A DNA stretch of 64,000 bases from Meloidogyne chitwoodi (lineage: Eukaryota; Nematoda; Chromadorea; Rhabditida; Meloidogynidae): contig JACZZP010000015.1 in NCBI GenBank assembly GCA_015183035.1, positions 620,001 to 684,000 of the forward strand, written 5' to 3'. Within the stretch, counting starts at the first letter, position 1. The number at the start of each line of letters is the position of its first letter. The translations under genes were made by a program, and so were the position numbers. The notes beneath the pieces are model-generated. The model saw nothing but the letters and a program-made list of their open reading frames with translations, searched no databases and was not told the DNA's origin. This document shows positions 11,900 to 23,044 of this stretch, piece by piece.

Positions 11900-14800
11900 T
11901 TAGAGGTAGACAGGTTGTTCCCTTAACGCTCTAAGTCTTCTTAAATATTCTGCATCCCTTAAAAAATCTGATTGAAAACTGTTGTGTCTCATAGTTGAAA
12001 GTGTTGAACTTAATGTATTTTCGTCAATGAAACGTAACTAAAAAATTAAATTTTAATTATTTTGAAATATAAGACAATTGGGTGTGTCGTTTGGAATGTA
12101 TTTCTCAAGTATTTTGTGTTTTCCCGATACTGTTTTTATGTATTTTTGTACACTTTCTCCAATAGAAATCGTTAACGCCCAAATATCCTACTCCGTTTAC
12201 ATAAATTATCAAATTGGCAATCAAATGTCCATTTTTAGTGCCATTTTTAAATTACCTTTCGTAATATTTCGTGTGGTTCATATGCTCTATTATAAAGTTC
12301 ATTTTCCAAAAAATTGCAAACATCATCCAAAGTAATCTTAAAAGTTAAAAAAATAATAATTTTTTTAAGAAATTTACCTTTCCATGTTTTTTCCTTTTTA
12401 ATACACCTAATAAAGTTACAATTTCTCTCAATTCTTCACTCATTCCTAAAAAGCGTTTTGCACGTCCAAAATAATGAATTTTTGCAAAATAATTTTTTAA
12501 ATGAGTTGAGGCCTTTTTGAAAAAATTATTTTTTTAATTTAAAAAAAATTGTACCAAATCAACACACATTGTTACAACTGCTAGACCTTTTATTTTAAAT
12601 ATTTAAAAAATATATAAAATTAAAAAAAATATATACCAACAATAACAAAAGCTACAATTAATGAAAGAAAAAGGTAATCTGTTACTACAATATCACCAAG
12701 TCTGTTAAAAATAATAATTTAAATTAATTTATAGGTATTTTTAAATAATATTTTAATTACTCACCCAACAGTAACAATAAGATTAAATCCAAAATGAAAA
12801 GAATGAATGAAAGACCATTTTTCTTCCCAATTCATAAACATTATTGAGCCAAATGAACAATAAACACAAATACAGAGAACATAGGCACCGATTGGAAACC
12901 ACAAGTTTGTATCATCCTTTGCTGAAATTATAAATATAAATAAAAATTAATTAAACTTTTATTAAAATATAAAAAATTAATAACAGCCAATGTCTGCTAA
13001 TTCAAGAGCTCCAAGTGAAACACTAAGTGATTGCAAAGATTTTCGTCTAAGTTTTCCACTCTTTTGGTCGTAGAACAAATCATAAGCGAAACGCTAAAAA
13101 TTAATTTAAAAATTGAAAAAAAATTAATTAATTTTTTTTAATTTATTTTACTTTAACTCTCCTTGTCATTATTTTCCATTCGGCAATAATTCTCAAAAGT
13201 GTATCAGAGAGAAATTTTCCAATATCGGCTGCAGTTATGAACATTAAAGGAATGCCAACTAAAGCAAATATTACAGAAAATATTTTTCCAACGTCTGTGT
13301 TTACAGAAACTTCAGAATATCCTAAAAATAAAAAATTTATTAAAAATCTGCGAGAAAATTGATTTTTTGTTAAATTAAATATTTGAACTAAGTTATAGAT
13401 TTTTAAAATCTACAACTTTACAATAAATGAAGATATAAATTTATTCTTTATGTTATTAAATAGAATAGATTCTGTTCTATAAAATTTCAGAAAAATAAAA
13501 ATTTTTGCTTAAAATTTCAAAATTTTATTAATTTTTGAACAAAGTTGGTGAGTATTTTACAAATATTGTGTTTGACAGTTTTTGCCAAAATTTTAATTAA
13601 TTCTCAATTATTAAAAAATTGCAATTAATATCACTTTATAGCCTAGATTCTGCTCTACAATAGAATATTTGTTTAAAATTTATATCTTCATTTTTCGAAG
13701 AGTTATTTTAATTTAAGTAATATCAACTCACAAAGAGTCCCCTTCCAAAAACAAGTTTATTAATTTTAAAACTTACCACAAGTTGTTAGTACAGTCAAAA
13801 CATATAATACTAAAAAGAAAGTTTATTTTTATAAAAAATATTAAAAAATAACAAACATGCAGTAGGGAAGGTCCATTTATTGTGAATATTATCTAAACGT
13901 TCAGGGGCAAGAAGTTCTTGTTGTATTGGCCTCCTGAAAATTAAAAAAAATATTTTTTTATTTAAATTTATTTTTAAATTAGTTAAAAAAATTAAAAAAA
14001 TATTTTTATTCTAATAGACGCCTAGGACAGTTCGGCGCCTATTAGAGATGGGCGCCTATTAGAATATTAATTTTTAAAATAAAATTAAAAAAATCTTTTA
14101 CCTTTCATCTACTTCCTGTGCCACTTTAACCATATAATCACGAAATACTTCAGCCCATTTTTCATAATTATTAATTGTTTTATTTATTCCAAACTTAATA
14201 TTTTTAATAAAAAATTTAAAATTTTTTCCTAACAATTCTCCAACTCTCTGCAGTAAATTCTTCAATCATATTATTGAGACGGACAAGTTTATGTGATCTA
14301 ACAACCAATTCTGTTCTTGTTTCTAATGCTTGTAGAATACTTGCGCCTAGGCAGAGATAGCCTATTAGAACAGCTACTAGTACAATGTGAGGCACAAGAA
14401 TTTTGATATACTGAATTTTTATTTATTATTTTTTGATATTATAGTTAATATTAAGTATAAAAAATAAAAATAAATTTTTGAAATTTAACAATTTTTTTTT
14501 AATTTTTTTAAAATAAAAAAAATTAAGAAATTTTTTTTTTAATTTTTAAAAAGTTTTTAATAATCATTTTCCAACATTTTTATTAATAAAAAACCACCTT
14601 TATTATTTTTTGCGTACAAGTTAACGGTGCTTTATCTTCCTCATCACCTTCAAGTTGTGATGTCAAAAGAGTCCCTACATCATCTCCATCTAATAAATTC
14701 TGTTGTTTTGGCATTGGAAAACCTTCCCAACGTGCAGTAATATTATCTGTAATTTTTTGACATTTTTTGGAATTTTTTGTCACATTTTTGTCAATTTTTA

Positions 14801-16203
14801 AAGATATTGTATTTATTTTTTGAAGTTTTATTATATTATTAAAATTCATTTTTTAAAATATTTATGTTTTAAAGCTTTTCAACTCTTTTAAATACTTTAA
14901 AGTATTTATGTAATTTGGATTTTACAATTCATTTAACATTTTTATATAATTTTTATATTATTTTTGGGAAGAATTGAAGTGAGAGTATATTTGAGTCCAA
15001 GCAGCATAACTCAAGAATAATTAAACTTTTTAAATTTTTTTTGATATTTTAGGATAGAGAATTAAATTTTCTACAAAAAATGTTAAAAACAAAAATTTTA
15101 AGTTAAATAAGAAAAAAGTTATGCAAGAAAAAGACCTTAAAATTGACATTTTTCTCTAAAAATGCTATTTTTACGTCTACAACTTTTTTAAAATATTAAC
15201 CTAAAATTTTATTTTATATTTTATTTTATAAATATTTAACTAAATAAAAGTACTTCAATATTATAAAAGATTTCCATATGAATAGTTATTATTTTAGAAA
15301 ATTAAAATTAGGAAAAAAATTTAAAAAAATTAAAAACTACTTTTATAACCCAAAATTAATTTAAAAATCCAAAAATAATTTTCAACACTCAAATTAATTT
15401 TTTCAAACACATTTAAAACCTGCAAAATGCATAAAAGGCCAAAAGGGGTGTAAGCTAATATTAATTGGGGTTTGTTTAAGAATTTGAGTAGAATTAGATG
15501 TTTGTTGTTGTTGCCATCCAGCATATGATGATTTTCGTCTATTATGATTATATAAATGATTATAGGGATATTCATTGATTGAATTTGTTGTTACTAAAGT
15601 TTTGGGAGGACACCTCTAATGACTTCAGATAAACTGTGTTTTGTCTGGGCTTTATTTATTATTTCTTAAATATTTTGTATAATTCGATAGAGAATTAAAT
15701 CTGCTATAAAATATATGAAAATCATAATCTTAGATAAATTAGCAAACAATTTATAATCAAAAATTTGATAAAAATGTCTGTTTCTATCAGTTATTTGATC
15801 ATAACTTTTATGTTCTTTTACCTAAAATTATGATTTTCAGATATTTTATAGAAAATTTAATTCTCTATCGAATGATATCAAAAGTATTTTAAAATATTTA
15901 ACCGGACTTGTGTTATAAAGCTTGCGATGAAACGTCTTTGCAGTACTCATACTTAACTTAACCTTATAATTTAAGTTTTACAAAATATTTTAATAAACTT
16001 TAGGTAAAATTTGAGAAGAAAGCTTCCTAAAAAGTAATATTTTATAAAGCCCAAATTCATATGATCTGAAATTCAAAAGAGGTGTTACCATTAGTAGATT
16101 TTTGTTGTTTTGTAAATTCATTTATTTGAGTGTGAAAAATAGGTTTTTGTTGATTTTGTGTTAAGTTGGGAGGATTTAGATTTTTATTATTATTTAAGTC
16201 CAT
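11900..16203 (-). CDS. twk: two-pore-domain potassium channel (TWK type)
   Basis: A K2P leak channel of the plasma membrane. Frame and phase join an Asn/Gln-rich N-terminal exon (start ATG 16203, MDLNNNKNLN) to exons at about 15421-15590 and 14593-14750, then to M1 (LVAVLIGYLCLGASILQ, near 14330-14400) and the first pore segment. Its filter spans an intron (about 13320 and 13787) and reads T-C-G-Y-S, where T-x-G-Y-G is expected. IPLMFITAADIGKFLSD (about 13200-13265) is the hallmark post-pore helix. The second pore has TVG-LGD (12700-12780) and is canonical. A cytosolic tail of about 120 residues ends EQPVYL at 11900. An ATG at 14849 gives an alternative shorter start, but the upstream exons join in frame (GCA-G|AT), so I prefer 16203. 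Foldback repeats lie in several introns. Confidence 0.88.
13425..13705. repeat. inverted repeat in K+ channel intron
   Basis: AATGAAGATATAAATTTATT with GATTCTGTTCTATAAA (13426-13485) is mirrored by an inverted copy containing GCCTAGATTCTGCTCTACAA and ATTTATATCTTCATT (about 13637-13696). The intron lies between the two halves of the first pore filter. The arms resemble the GATATAAA/ATAGAGAATTAAAT family listed elsewhere. Confidence 0.55.
14008..14065. repeat. G+C-rich intronic hairpin
   Basis: ATTCTAATAGACGCC (14008-14022) pairs with GGCGCCTATTAGAAT (14051-14065). GGCGCCTATTAGA also occurs as a direct repeat inside (14034-14046 and 14051-14063). It stands out against nearly pure A+T intron sequence. 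Confidence 0.8.
15645..15950. repeat. foldback member of the ATAGAGAATTAAAT repeat family
   Basis: CGATAGAGAATTAAAT with CTATAAAATAT and GAAAATCATAAT (about 15683-15730) is mirrored by the inverse of the same words at about 15826-15872 (ATTATGATTTTCAG ... AATTCTCTATCG). The right outer flank carries TTATAAAGCTTGCGATGAAACGTC, the inverse of the end seen at 9530. The element lies in the first intron of the K+ channel gene. Confidence 0.7.
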
Positions 16204-16880
16204 TTTTTTAAAGTTACTGTAATTTTGTGTGGGAAATTAAGGTTGAGGTAGTGAGGCATTTAAAATTAAAAATAAAACTAAAAAATAATTTAAAAGGGAG
16301 GAAAGGTTTTTTTTTAATTTTCTAAGATTCTGAAAAATTTTTTTAAAAATTGCAAAAATAAAAAATAAATTTTAAATATTAAAAATTGATTTTTAGTTTT
16401 TTTAAGTTTAAAAAAGCCAATTTATTTAACAAATAAATTCTACCAATTTGCAAACAATTGTTTGTGTGTCCAAATATTTTTTTTCCAATTTTGTTAAATG
16501 CCTCTCTCACTCTTAAATACATATATTCCCCCTAATCTTTTAAATAAAAATAAACCTTTTTCCCTCTGTGCCTATAAAAATCCTCATAAATGCGCTGTTG
16601 GAGTTTTACAATTTTTAGCACTTTATTTGGATTTTTTAATTTTCAAAATTTACTAAAAAATATTATTTTATTGAAACGCCCTTTATAACAGAGGACGCTT
16701 AAGTACAAGAATGTTTCGGTGCCTTTTTAATTTTTAAATAATAAATATTTATTTATGGACAGCAAAATGTTTCAGTGCCATCATAAATATAAATTTAAAG
16801 TTATTTGTTATTAAATTAAAAGGTTAAAATTATTCTTGAGTTATGTAATTGAAATTATCAGAACTTAAATATTTTAAGTG

Positions 16881-16973
16881 GGGTAGCTCCCCGACCCATC
16901 GGGGGCGGAAATTTCATTCTAAAAATGTCGGGGATGGTCGGGGTTTCGGGGGCGTGGGGACGGGGAGCTACCC
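16881..16973. repeat. 93-bp G+C-rich palindromic element
   Basis: GGGTAGCTCCCCG (16881-16893) is exactly inverted at 16961-16973 (CGGGGAGCTACCC). The interior is rich in CGGGG/GGGGC words. An apparent 63-residue frame crosses it but includes the palindrome and A+T flanks, so it is not a gene. It looks like a miniature inverted-repeat element. Confidence 0.8.
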
Positions 16974-17644
16974 TAATTTTAAGAATATTTTTTTTAATTT
17001 AAAAATTTCAAAAAGTTATTTTTACCAAAAAATATTTTAAAATGGTATCCAGATGGTTTTCAATTAAAAAAAGAAGAAAAGGGCTAATATATGTTATATT
17101 TTTGGTAAAATGATTTATTTTCTGAAAAAGGATTATATTTTAATTTATTTTCAATTTAATATTAAAACTACCTAATTTAATTTAGAAAATAAGAGAATAA
17201 ATATTAAAAATAAAACTAGAATATGAATAAAATTAATAAAAAATAATATTTATAATTTAATAAAAAAACAACTTAAAACCTTTAATATTGCCAATGACAG
17301 CTAAATATAAACTAAAATTAAGTTTGTTAGCAGGCAGAATTAAGATTAAGCAATATGAGTGGAAATACCTTAAGCCTTTTTAGTGAAGAAAATAAACAAA
17401 AAATAAAAAATATTTTTTAAATGCTTCAAAAAGACTAAAAACTTACTATTTTTGGAATAAAATAATAAATATAAAAAATAAATTTTTAAAGAAATTTGAA
17501 CCTTTCTGTCACCTAAAGGAATTAATATTTAGCTCAAAAATGCATAGGTAAAAATGATTTTTAATTTGTATTATTGTTCTTTTTTAAGTAACATAAATAA
17601 AAATAAATAAATTTTAAAATTTATCTTTTATTTTTGAGATTGTA

Positions 17645-17755
17645 AAATTAAAGTTGATAAAATTAAAGTTTATAGAAGTTAAGTTTGTAAAATTCAAGTT
17701 GGTAAAATTTAAGTTTACAAAATTCAAGTTTGTAAAATTCAAATTTACAATAATA
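17645..17755. repeat. short-period tandem repeat
   Basis: Five to six degenerate copies of a 16-18 base unit of the type GTAAAATTCAAGTTT, with TTTACAAAATTCAAGTTTG variants, just downstream of the hypothetical gene on the minus strand. Confidence 0.6.
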
Positions 17756-17765
17756 ATATATAATA

Positions 17766-18479
17766 TTACAAATATATAACAAAATACAAACCTATCAGAA
17801 TACGGCCGTCTTCCTGTATTGTAATTGTTGGCCTTCTTAAAACAATAGTTCTGACTGTTTGTGTAGATGTTGTATTTGGAAAAACTTTACTATGACTGCT
17901 ACGATGTTTTTTATTTATATTTATATTATTATTATTAGCTAAATTAGATATTCCAGCCAATTCTTGTGTTGAAACGCTTTTTTCTATTGATGAGGAAGAA
18001 ACAAGTATAGACGGGGGAATTTGTTGTTGTTGATAAATATTATTATTATTTTGTTGATCTTGTTCTTCCAAGTGAAAAATAAGAGGTGTAGATTCATTCG
18101 ATTGGTCATATTCAGGTTCGAGAACCTTAAAAAAATTATTAAAAAAATACAAAATCCAAAAAGACAAAAACAAAAAATAAACAAAACACAAAAAATGTAA
18201 TTTAAAAAAATTTAAACCTCCACTTTAAGCAAAGATTGAGGTGAAAATACTTCAGTCAGTTGTTGTCTGAGAGCAGTCTCAACAGCAACATCTGGCTAAA
18301 AATCAAAAAATATTAAATTTCTTTTATTTTTAATAAACCTGTCCAAGAGTTGAACGCCTTTGCTGTTGAATTGTTTTTTGCAATGGAGAATGAAAAAACA
18401 TTCCAGAACGTCGAAAGGATGGTCTATTAAAGAGATTATTTATTTTTGAAGGTTTAGATAATTTTGGTGATTTAGGCAT
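17766..18479 (-). CDS. hypothetical Gln/Asn/Ser-rich protein
   Basis: Three exons join in phase: 18339-18479 (ATG at 18479, MPKSPKLSKPSK, basic), about 18221-18297 (PDVAVETALRQQLTEVF) and 17766-18146. The last encodes an acidic stretch (LEPEYDQSNES), poly-Gln and poly-Asn runs, then TVRTIVLRRPTITIQEDGRILIG. A donor-like GT follows that final Gly, so the gene may continue through another exon; otherwise it ends at a stop at 17766. There is no signal peptide, no membrane segment and no recognised domain. It lies upstream of the K+ channel on the same strand, and I found no in-phase join between the two. Confidence 0.5.
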
Positions 18480-18780
18480 TTTTAGAGGATTTATTTTTTG
18501 GAATTTTAGTGAATTTTGGTGAATAAAAAGTACTTTGGGCAATTTAAAGGATTAAAAATTTTTTCTGAATTTTTACGAAAATAAGGACTTGAGGACTATT
18601 AAAATTTGTTTAATTGTTAGAAATTTTTCTGGATATTTACCAATTATTTTTATTATTTTAAAATCACTTGAATATTTTAAACAATTAAATTAACTAAAAA
18701 AGAGAATTTCTATTTGTTAATTGTACACATTTCTAAAAAAGATTCTTTTAATGTTGGATTAAAAGAAAACAAATTAGGCA

Positions 18781-18924
18781 ATGGACAAGCGGCTTATTTT
18801 TTCAATAGTTGCTTTTTTGGCATTTGGCAGTTTTTTTATTTTCTTTAATTTTTTCTCCCGGATGCTGCCAATTTCTTTTGCAAATAATTTTAAAAAAATA
18901 AATAAAAAACACTTGAGTTATTAA
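18781..18924 (+). CDS. possible 47-residue membrane or secreted peptide
   Basis: An ATG-initiated frame encodes a charged start (MDKRL), a strongly hydrophobic stretch of about 20 residues and a short basic tail ending HLSY. The shape is that of a signal anchor or signal peptide. Such frames arise easily in T-rich DNA, and there is no homology or codon evidence, so this is a weak candidate. Confidence 0.2.
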   Translation: MDKRLIFSIVAFLAFGSFFIFFNFFSRMLPISFANNFKKINKKHLSY

Positions 18925-19855
18925 ATAATAAAATTTGCCAAACAAATCCCTTGACTATTAAAATAAATTTTTTGATTGATTTAGTGACATTCATACCTAT
19001 TTTGTATTGTAGTATTTTTAAAAGATTGATTAATAAAAGGTGCTATCATTTTATTAAATATTCATAGTTAATAGTTAGATTTATTTAAATAAAATATTGA
19101 AACTTTTAGCAGCTTAAGTTTGCAATAATAGAGAAAATAAACTTGCTTAAACCTTATCTTTACTAAAAAAGTTTAGGAAACTTAAGTTTGCGAAAATACT
19201 CTTTTTGACTTTTCCCATAGGAGAAATTTACTATAAGTTTGTAAATATTTTTAAAAAAGGAAGTAGATTTATTTATCAAGTTTGCAAACATTTTTTTTAG
19301 ATACTTGAGTGTGCTGACCTTTTATTATCAACAAATAGATTTTAGCAGGAAAATGAAGCAGAAGAACATAAAAAAAGGAAAAATCTTTAAAAAATACTTA
19401 AAAATTCAAAAATTATTCAAAATACTTAAAAGCACAAATTTTTATAAAATATATAATTTTATAACAAATAGTTGTATAAAATTATTATTTTTTGTTTGAT
19501 TCACCCATCTCTTGTCCTTCCTTTTATACTTCTTTTTTATTATATTCCCTAGAGAAAGTCTGCTCTTGTGAATTGTGATTTTTTACTTATTTATTTTTTA
19601 AAAGAAAAAGTATAAAAATAGAAAAGTAAAATAAAAATAGTTACAAAAATAACTAAAAAATTATATTTGAAAAATATTTCAAAATAACAAAAAAAATAAA
19701 AAAATAATTTTTTTCTATCGGTCAATAATTTATTTTAAAGCCATTTTTCTTTTATTTTCAATTGTCTTTTAACTCGCGCAGTCAAAAAATAAATATTTGT
19801 AAAATAATTATTTAAAGCTGAGTAAGCAAATATTTTTACAAAACTTCCCTTAAAA
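18925..19855. other. intergenic, promoter side of the secreted-protein gene
   Basis: A+T-rich sequence with repeated CTTAAGTTTGCAAA-type words near 19110-19290. A short frame at 19305-19499 lies in T- and A-rich sequence and is not convincing. No gene is supported. Confidence 0.5.
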
Positions 19856-21326
19856 ATGTTAATAAATAAATATTTTATTTTATTAATTTTATTTTATTTT
19901 TTAAATTTTTTTAATGCCGGAAAAGTCAGAAAACAACGTCCTTCTATTTTACAAGTATTTTTATTTTTTAATTAATTATACTTAACTAATAATTCTAATT
20001 AATCCAACTAATTCTTTTTAAATTAAACAAAAAAATTAGCTTATTTTAATTAAAAAGTTGAAATTAAAAAAAATAAGATGAAGAAAATATTTTTATAATG
20101 GCCTAATATATTTTTAAATAAATTATAAAATTTAAGGAATATAAAGAACTTTTACCACATCAATTATTTATTCAATTTAGCTCAATTTATATGGATAAAA
20201 CACTAAAAACAATAGTAATAATAATTTTAATTAATTAAAATATTCTCCTTAATATCAGGATAAATTAAAATTATTAAATAATTTATTTATGGAATTACCA
20301 GAATATTTACTAAAAAAACTTCCTTTACCTTTTCCATTTCGTCAACTACCATTATCAGAACAACAAAAAATTCATAAAATTTATTATAATAAAAAATTAA
20401 ATTTTTCTGAAAAGTTTAATCGATTAGAAAATTTTTTGATTGAATTACCTGAAGAGAAAAAAGAACTTGTTCCAATTAGATCAATTCAAGAAAAAAATAA
20501 ATTTGTTAGTTCTGATAATCGTAAAAATAGTTTTTCTATGCCTAAACTTGTGGAATTTGAAGTTCCTGTTCTTCTTCAATTTAATGGACATTTGGTTAAA
20601 TTTAAAATTTTATAAATATATTTTAAATTTAAAAAATAATCCAACTAGTAGCTTTTTAAAGTTGGGCGAAAAATTCACTTATTTTAAAAAGCTACTAGTT
20701 GGAATAATTTACTTAAGATTAATCTTGTTTTTTAAGGAAGTAAATTTATTAAAGCAATATTTGTCTAAAATGGATTTTAAACTTTTAAAAATTATTTTAA
20801 CTAAACACGGAATTTCTGAAGATGTAAGAAATTAAAATTAAAAATTAATAAAAAATTTAATATATTTAAAGTCACGTTCTAGACTAGTAGGAATTCTTTT
20901 AAAAAAAGCATATCAGTTAAATTCAGACAACTTTCCTTTACCATTAAATGGAGATAGCCGTGAAATTACTGAAGAAATAAAACAATTGGGGGTTATTTTC
21001 AAAAATTTAATAATTGAAATTTTTTAAAGATTCGTTTAATGTTTGGAAAAAATCCCTATGACAATGTAGATCCATTTGTTTCTAAATTTGAATTATTAAA
21101 ATATAATTCTACTAATTTTACAAAATACCAAAAAAGGCAAAAAGGTTAAAGAATATTAATTTTAATTAAAATTAATTAAATTTTAAAAATAGTTGATGAA
21201 TATTGTAAAGAATCAGGAAATTGGCAAATACCATTAACAACCTTATTACAACAAAATCAGGACGGACAATTAATTTTATTTCCTAATAATAAATTATTTA
21301 TTGAGAAAATTAATTTTTTCCCTTAA
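19856..21326 (+). CDS. secreted protein, helical LP-repeat family (copy 1)
   Basis: The ATG at 19856 begins a signal peptide (MLINKYFILLILFYF...NAG). About seven exons follow. The first part repeats a pattern of roughly 45-50 residues: LLPHQ...Y, then ELPEYLLKKLPLPFPFRQLP, then a charged helix and IELPEEKKELVP (20290-20470). This matches, position for position, the protein at 24450-25285. The second part (20739-21326) is not shared. It includes YLSKMDFKLLKIILTKHGI, a SAP-like two-helix pattern, and EYCKESGNWQIP. Exon phases fit through the junction at about 20597/20739, so I treat it as one gene. A stop at 20615 would give a shorter form. The family is not one I can name. A 62-base foldback sits in the middle intron. 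Confidence 0.6.
20641..20702. repeat. 62-base perfect-arm foldback in an intron
   Basis: A 20-base arm, CCAACTAGTAGCTTTTTAAA (20641-20660), is exactly inverted at 20683-20702 around 22 bases (GTTGGGCGAAAAATTCACTT plus two). A degenerate relative (AGTCCAACTTGTAGC ... AAGCGAAAATTCAACTT) lies near 22656-22720, so this is a dispersed miniature element. Confidence 0.85.
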
Positions 21327-21625
21327 TAAAATTACAATCTTAAACTTTTATTTATTTTAATAATTATTACAAATTATTGCAACTTGAAAATTACAATTGT
21401 AAATATAATTTATAAACAAGTTGTAAGTATCTAACTTGGAGAGCTTTGCAAAATAGGCGTTATTTTTTAAAAGTTTAATTAATTTAAATACCGTAGTTAA
21501 TCTCAATGGAATTTTTTTTTATTTTATTTTTATTTCAAACATAAATTTTAAAAAATAACGAAAAATAAGAGATCTGACAAAAATAATTAATTTTCTCAAA
21601 AAATATTTTTTCTTAAATATTTTCT

Positions 21626-22536
21626 TCAGTTAAACCAATTAATAGCCTTTTTACAATATTCTTCCAATTCTGCATCATTTTTATTTGAAATTGTTTTTGA
21701 ATTTATACAATTATTAAATTCCTAAAAATAATTTAATATATTAATTATATGCTTAAAAAATTAAATTCCAACTATTTCAAATTTATCGAAAAGTTATAAC
21801 TATTTTAAGAATTAAAATAACCCCAAATTGTTCATTTTCTTCACATATTTCCATCGCAAACTTAAGTTTGCCGAGTGACATATTTGCTCTACGAATGTTT
21901 GAGAAACACAAACTTGAACATTTATTATCATTAAATAATTTACAACAATAAACTTCTAAAAAGATAAATAAACTTTAAAATTCAATTTATTAAACTTACT
22001 ACAAATATCGACTGAATTTTTACCATGCATTTCTTTTTGTGCACATCTAATTGTTTTAACTAACAAATCCTTTAAATAAAATATAATTTACTTACTAAAT
22101 ATTATTATTTTTTAAGAATACAATTTTTGATAATTTTAATATTTATTTATTTAATATCTAAAAGAATTTGCGGATAAAAATTTGCAGAATATTTCCACAA
22201 AGTACTGTACTATTCAATTATATTTTTTAAATTTAACTAACACTTTTAATTCCCAAATCAGCACATTCTTTAAGTAAATATCCATCTTCTTCAACACTAA
22301 AAAGTCCATCTTGACAACAATATAATGGCCTGCGTCCATAATATGTGTGTTTAGATTTTGGGCAGCATTTATGAACTATTGCTTAAAATTATTTATTTTT
22401 AAAGTTTTTCAAAAAAATAAAAATATTTTAAATAAATACCACGCTTCTTTTCTTCAATATTTTCATTTTCATAATCATTGTTTGTTAAAACATTTGTAAT
22501 TAAAAATAAATATAACAATATAACTTGGTAAAACAT
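21626..22536 (-). CDS. secreted cysteine-rich protein
   Basis: The ATG at 22536 begins a signal peptide (MFYQVILLYLFLITNVL). The mature part has a charged segment (NENIEEKKR) and paired cysteines (HKCCPKSK, LYCCQDG, LLKECADLG). A second exon adds IRCAQKEMHGK, VDICSEVYCC and KCSSLCFSNIRR, and a short third segment ends EYCKKAINWFN. At least twelve Cys imply an extracellular disulfide-bonded domain. Junction phases fit for five short exons. I do not recognise the family. The gene is convergent with the LP-repeat gene, and their stops are 299 bases apart. Confidence 0.65.
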
Positions 22537-23044
22537 TACTTTAGAAGACTAAAAATAATATTTAATTATAATGTTTTTATACAAAAATTATCAAAATATT
22601 TTAAAAATTTGTGTCTTTTTTATTTTTTAAATATTGCTTATAATTTAAGTAAAAGTCCAACTTGTAGCTTTTACAACTTAAGCGAAAATTCAACTTTTTT
22701 GGAAAGCTTAAACTTGGATTAGTAAAAGGTATAATTCAATTAGATTATTTTTCTGATAATTTAAAAAAGGCCATTTAAAAAGGGTAAAACTAACCATATT
22801 TAATTGAAATTTTTTTCTTTATGTATCAGCATATTTTCTTTTGTTCAAAAGACCAAGACCACACAATAAAATACAAAATTTAAAAAAACGCCCATTCCGG
22901 CACATTATTTTTCGATTAAAATATACAGTTCCGCATTTAAAATAAGAATATATTTAGCTGAATTAAAAGAGTAAAGCCATTCCTTTTTTAATTTTAATGG
23001 CCTTGAGAAAAATAAAACATTTAAATTGGGTTTAAGGTATGAGA

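Larger units (their letters stand above)
16204..17765. other. intergenic upstream of K+ channel
   Basis: No supported gene. CAAAATTACAG read on the minus strand just upstream of the 16203 ATG could be a spliced-leader acceptor. Related words near 16670-16780 (GAATGTTTCGGTGCC and AATGTTTCAGTGCC) are a weak direct repeat. A G+C-rich palindromic element (16881-16973) and a tandem array (17645-17755) are listed separately. Confidence 0.5.

Noticed and set aside
14583..14849. K+ channel start at ATG 14849
   Set aside because: The first part of that frame is A+T-rich and contains an acceptor (ATTACAG) that joins in phase with upstream exons at 15421-15590 and 16091-16203.
16849..17040. 63-residue plus-strand open frame
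   Set aside because: It crosses the G+C-rich palindromic element and low-complexity flanks. There are no protein features.
19305..19499. 64-residue plus-strand frame
   Set aside because: Lys/Ile/Phe-rich low-complexity translation with no splice context.
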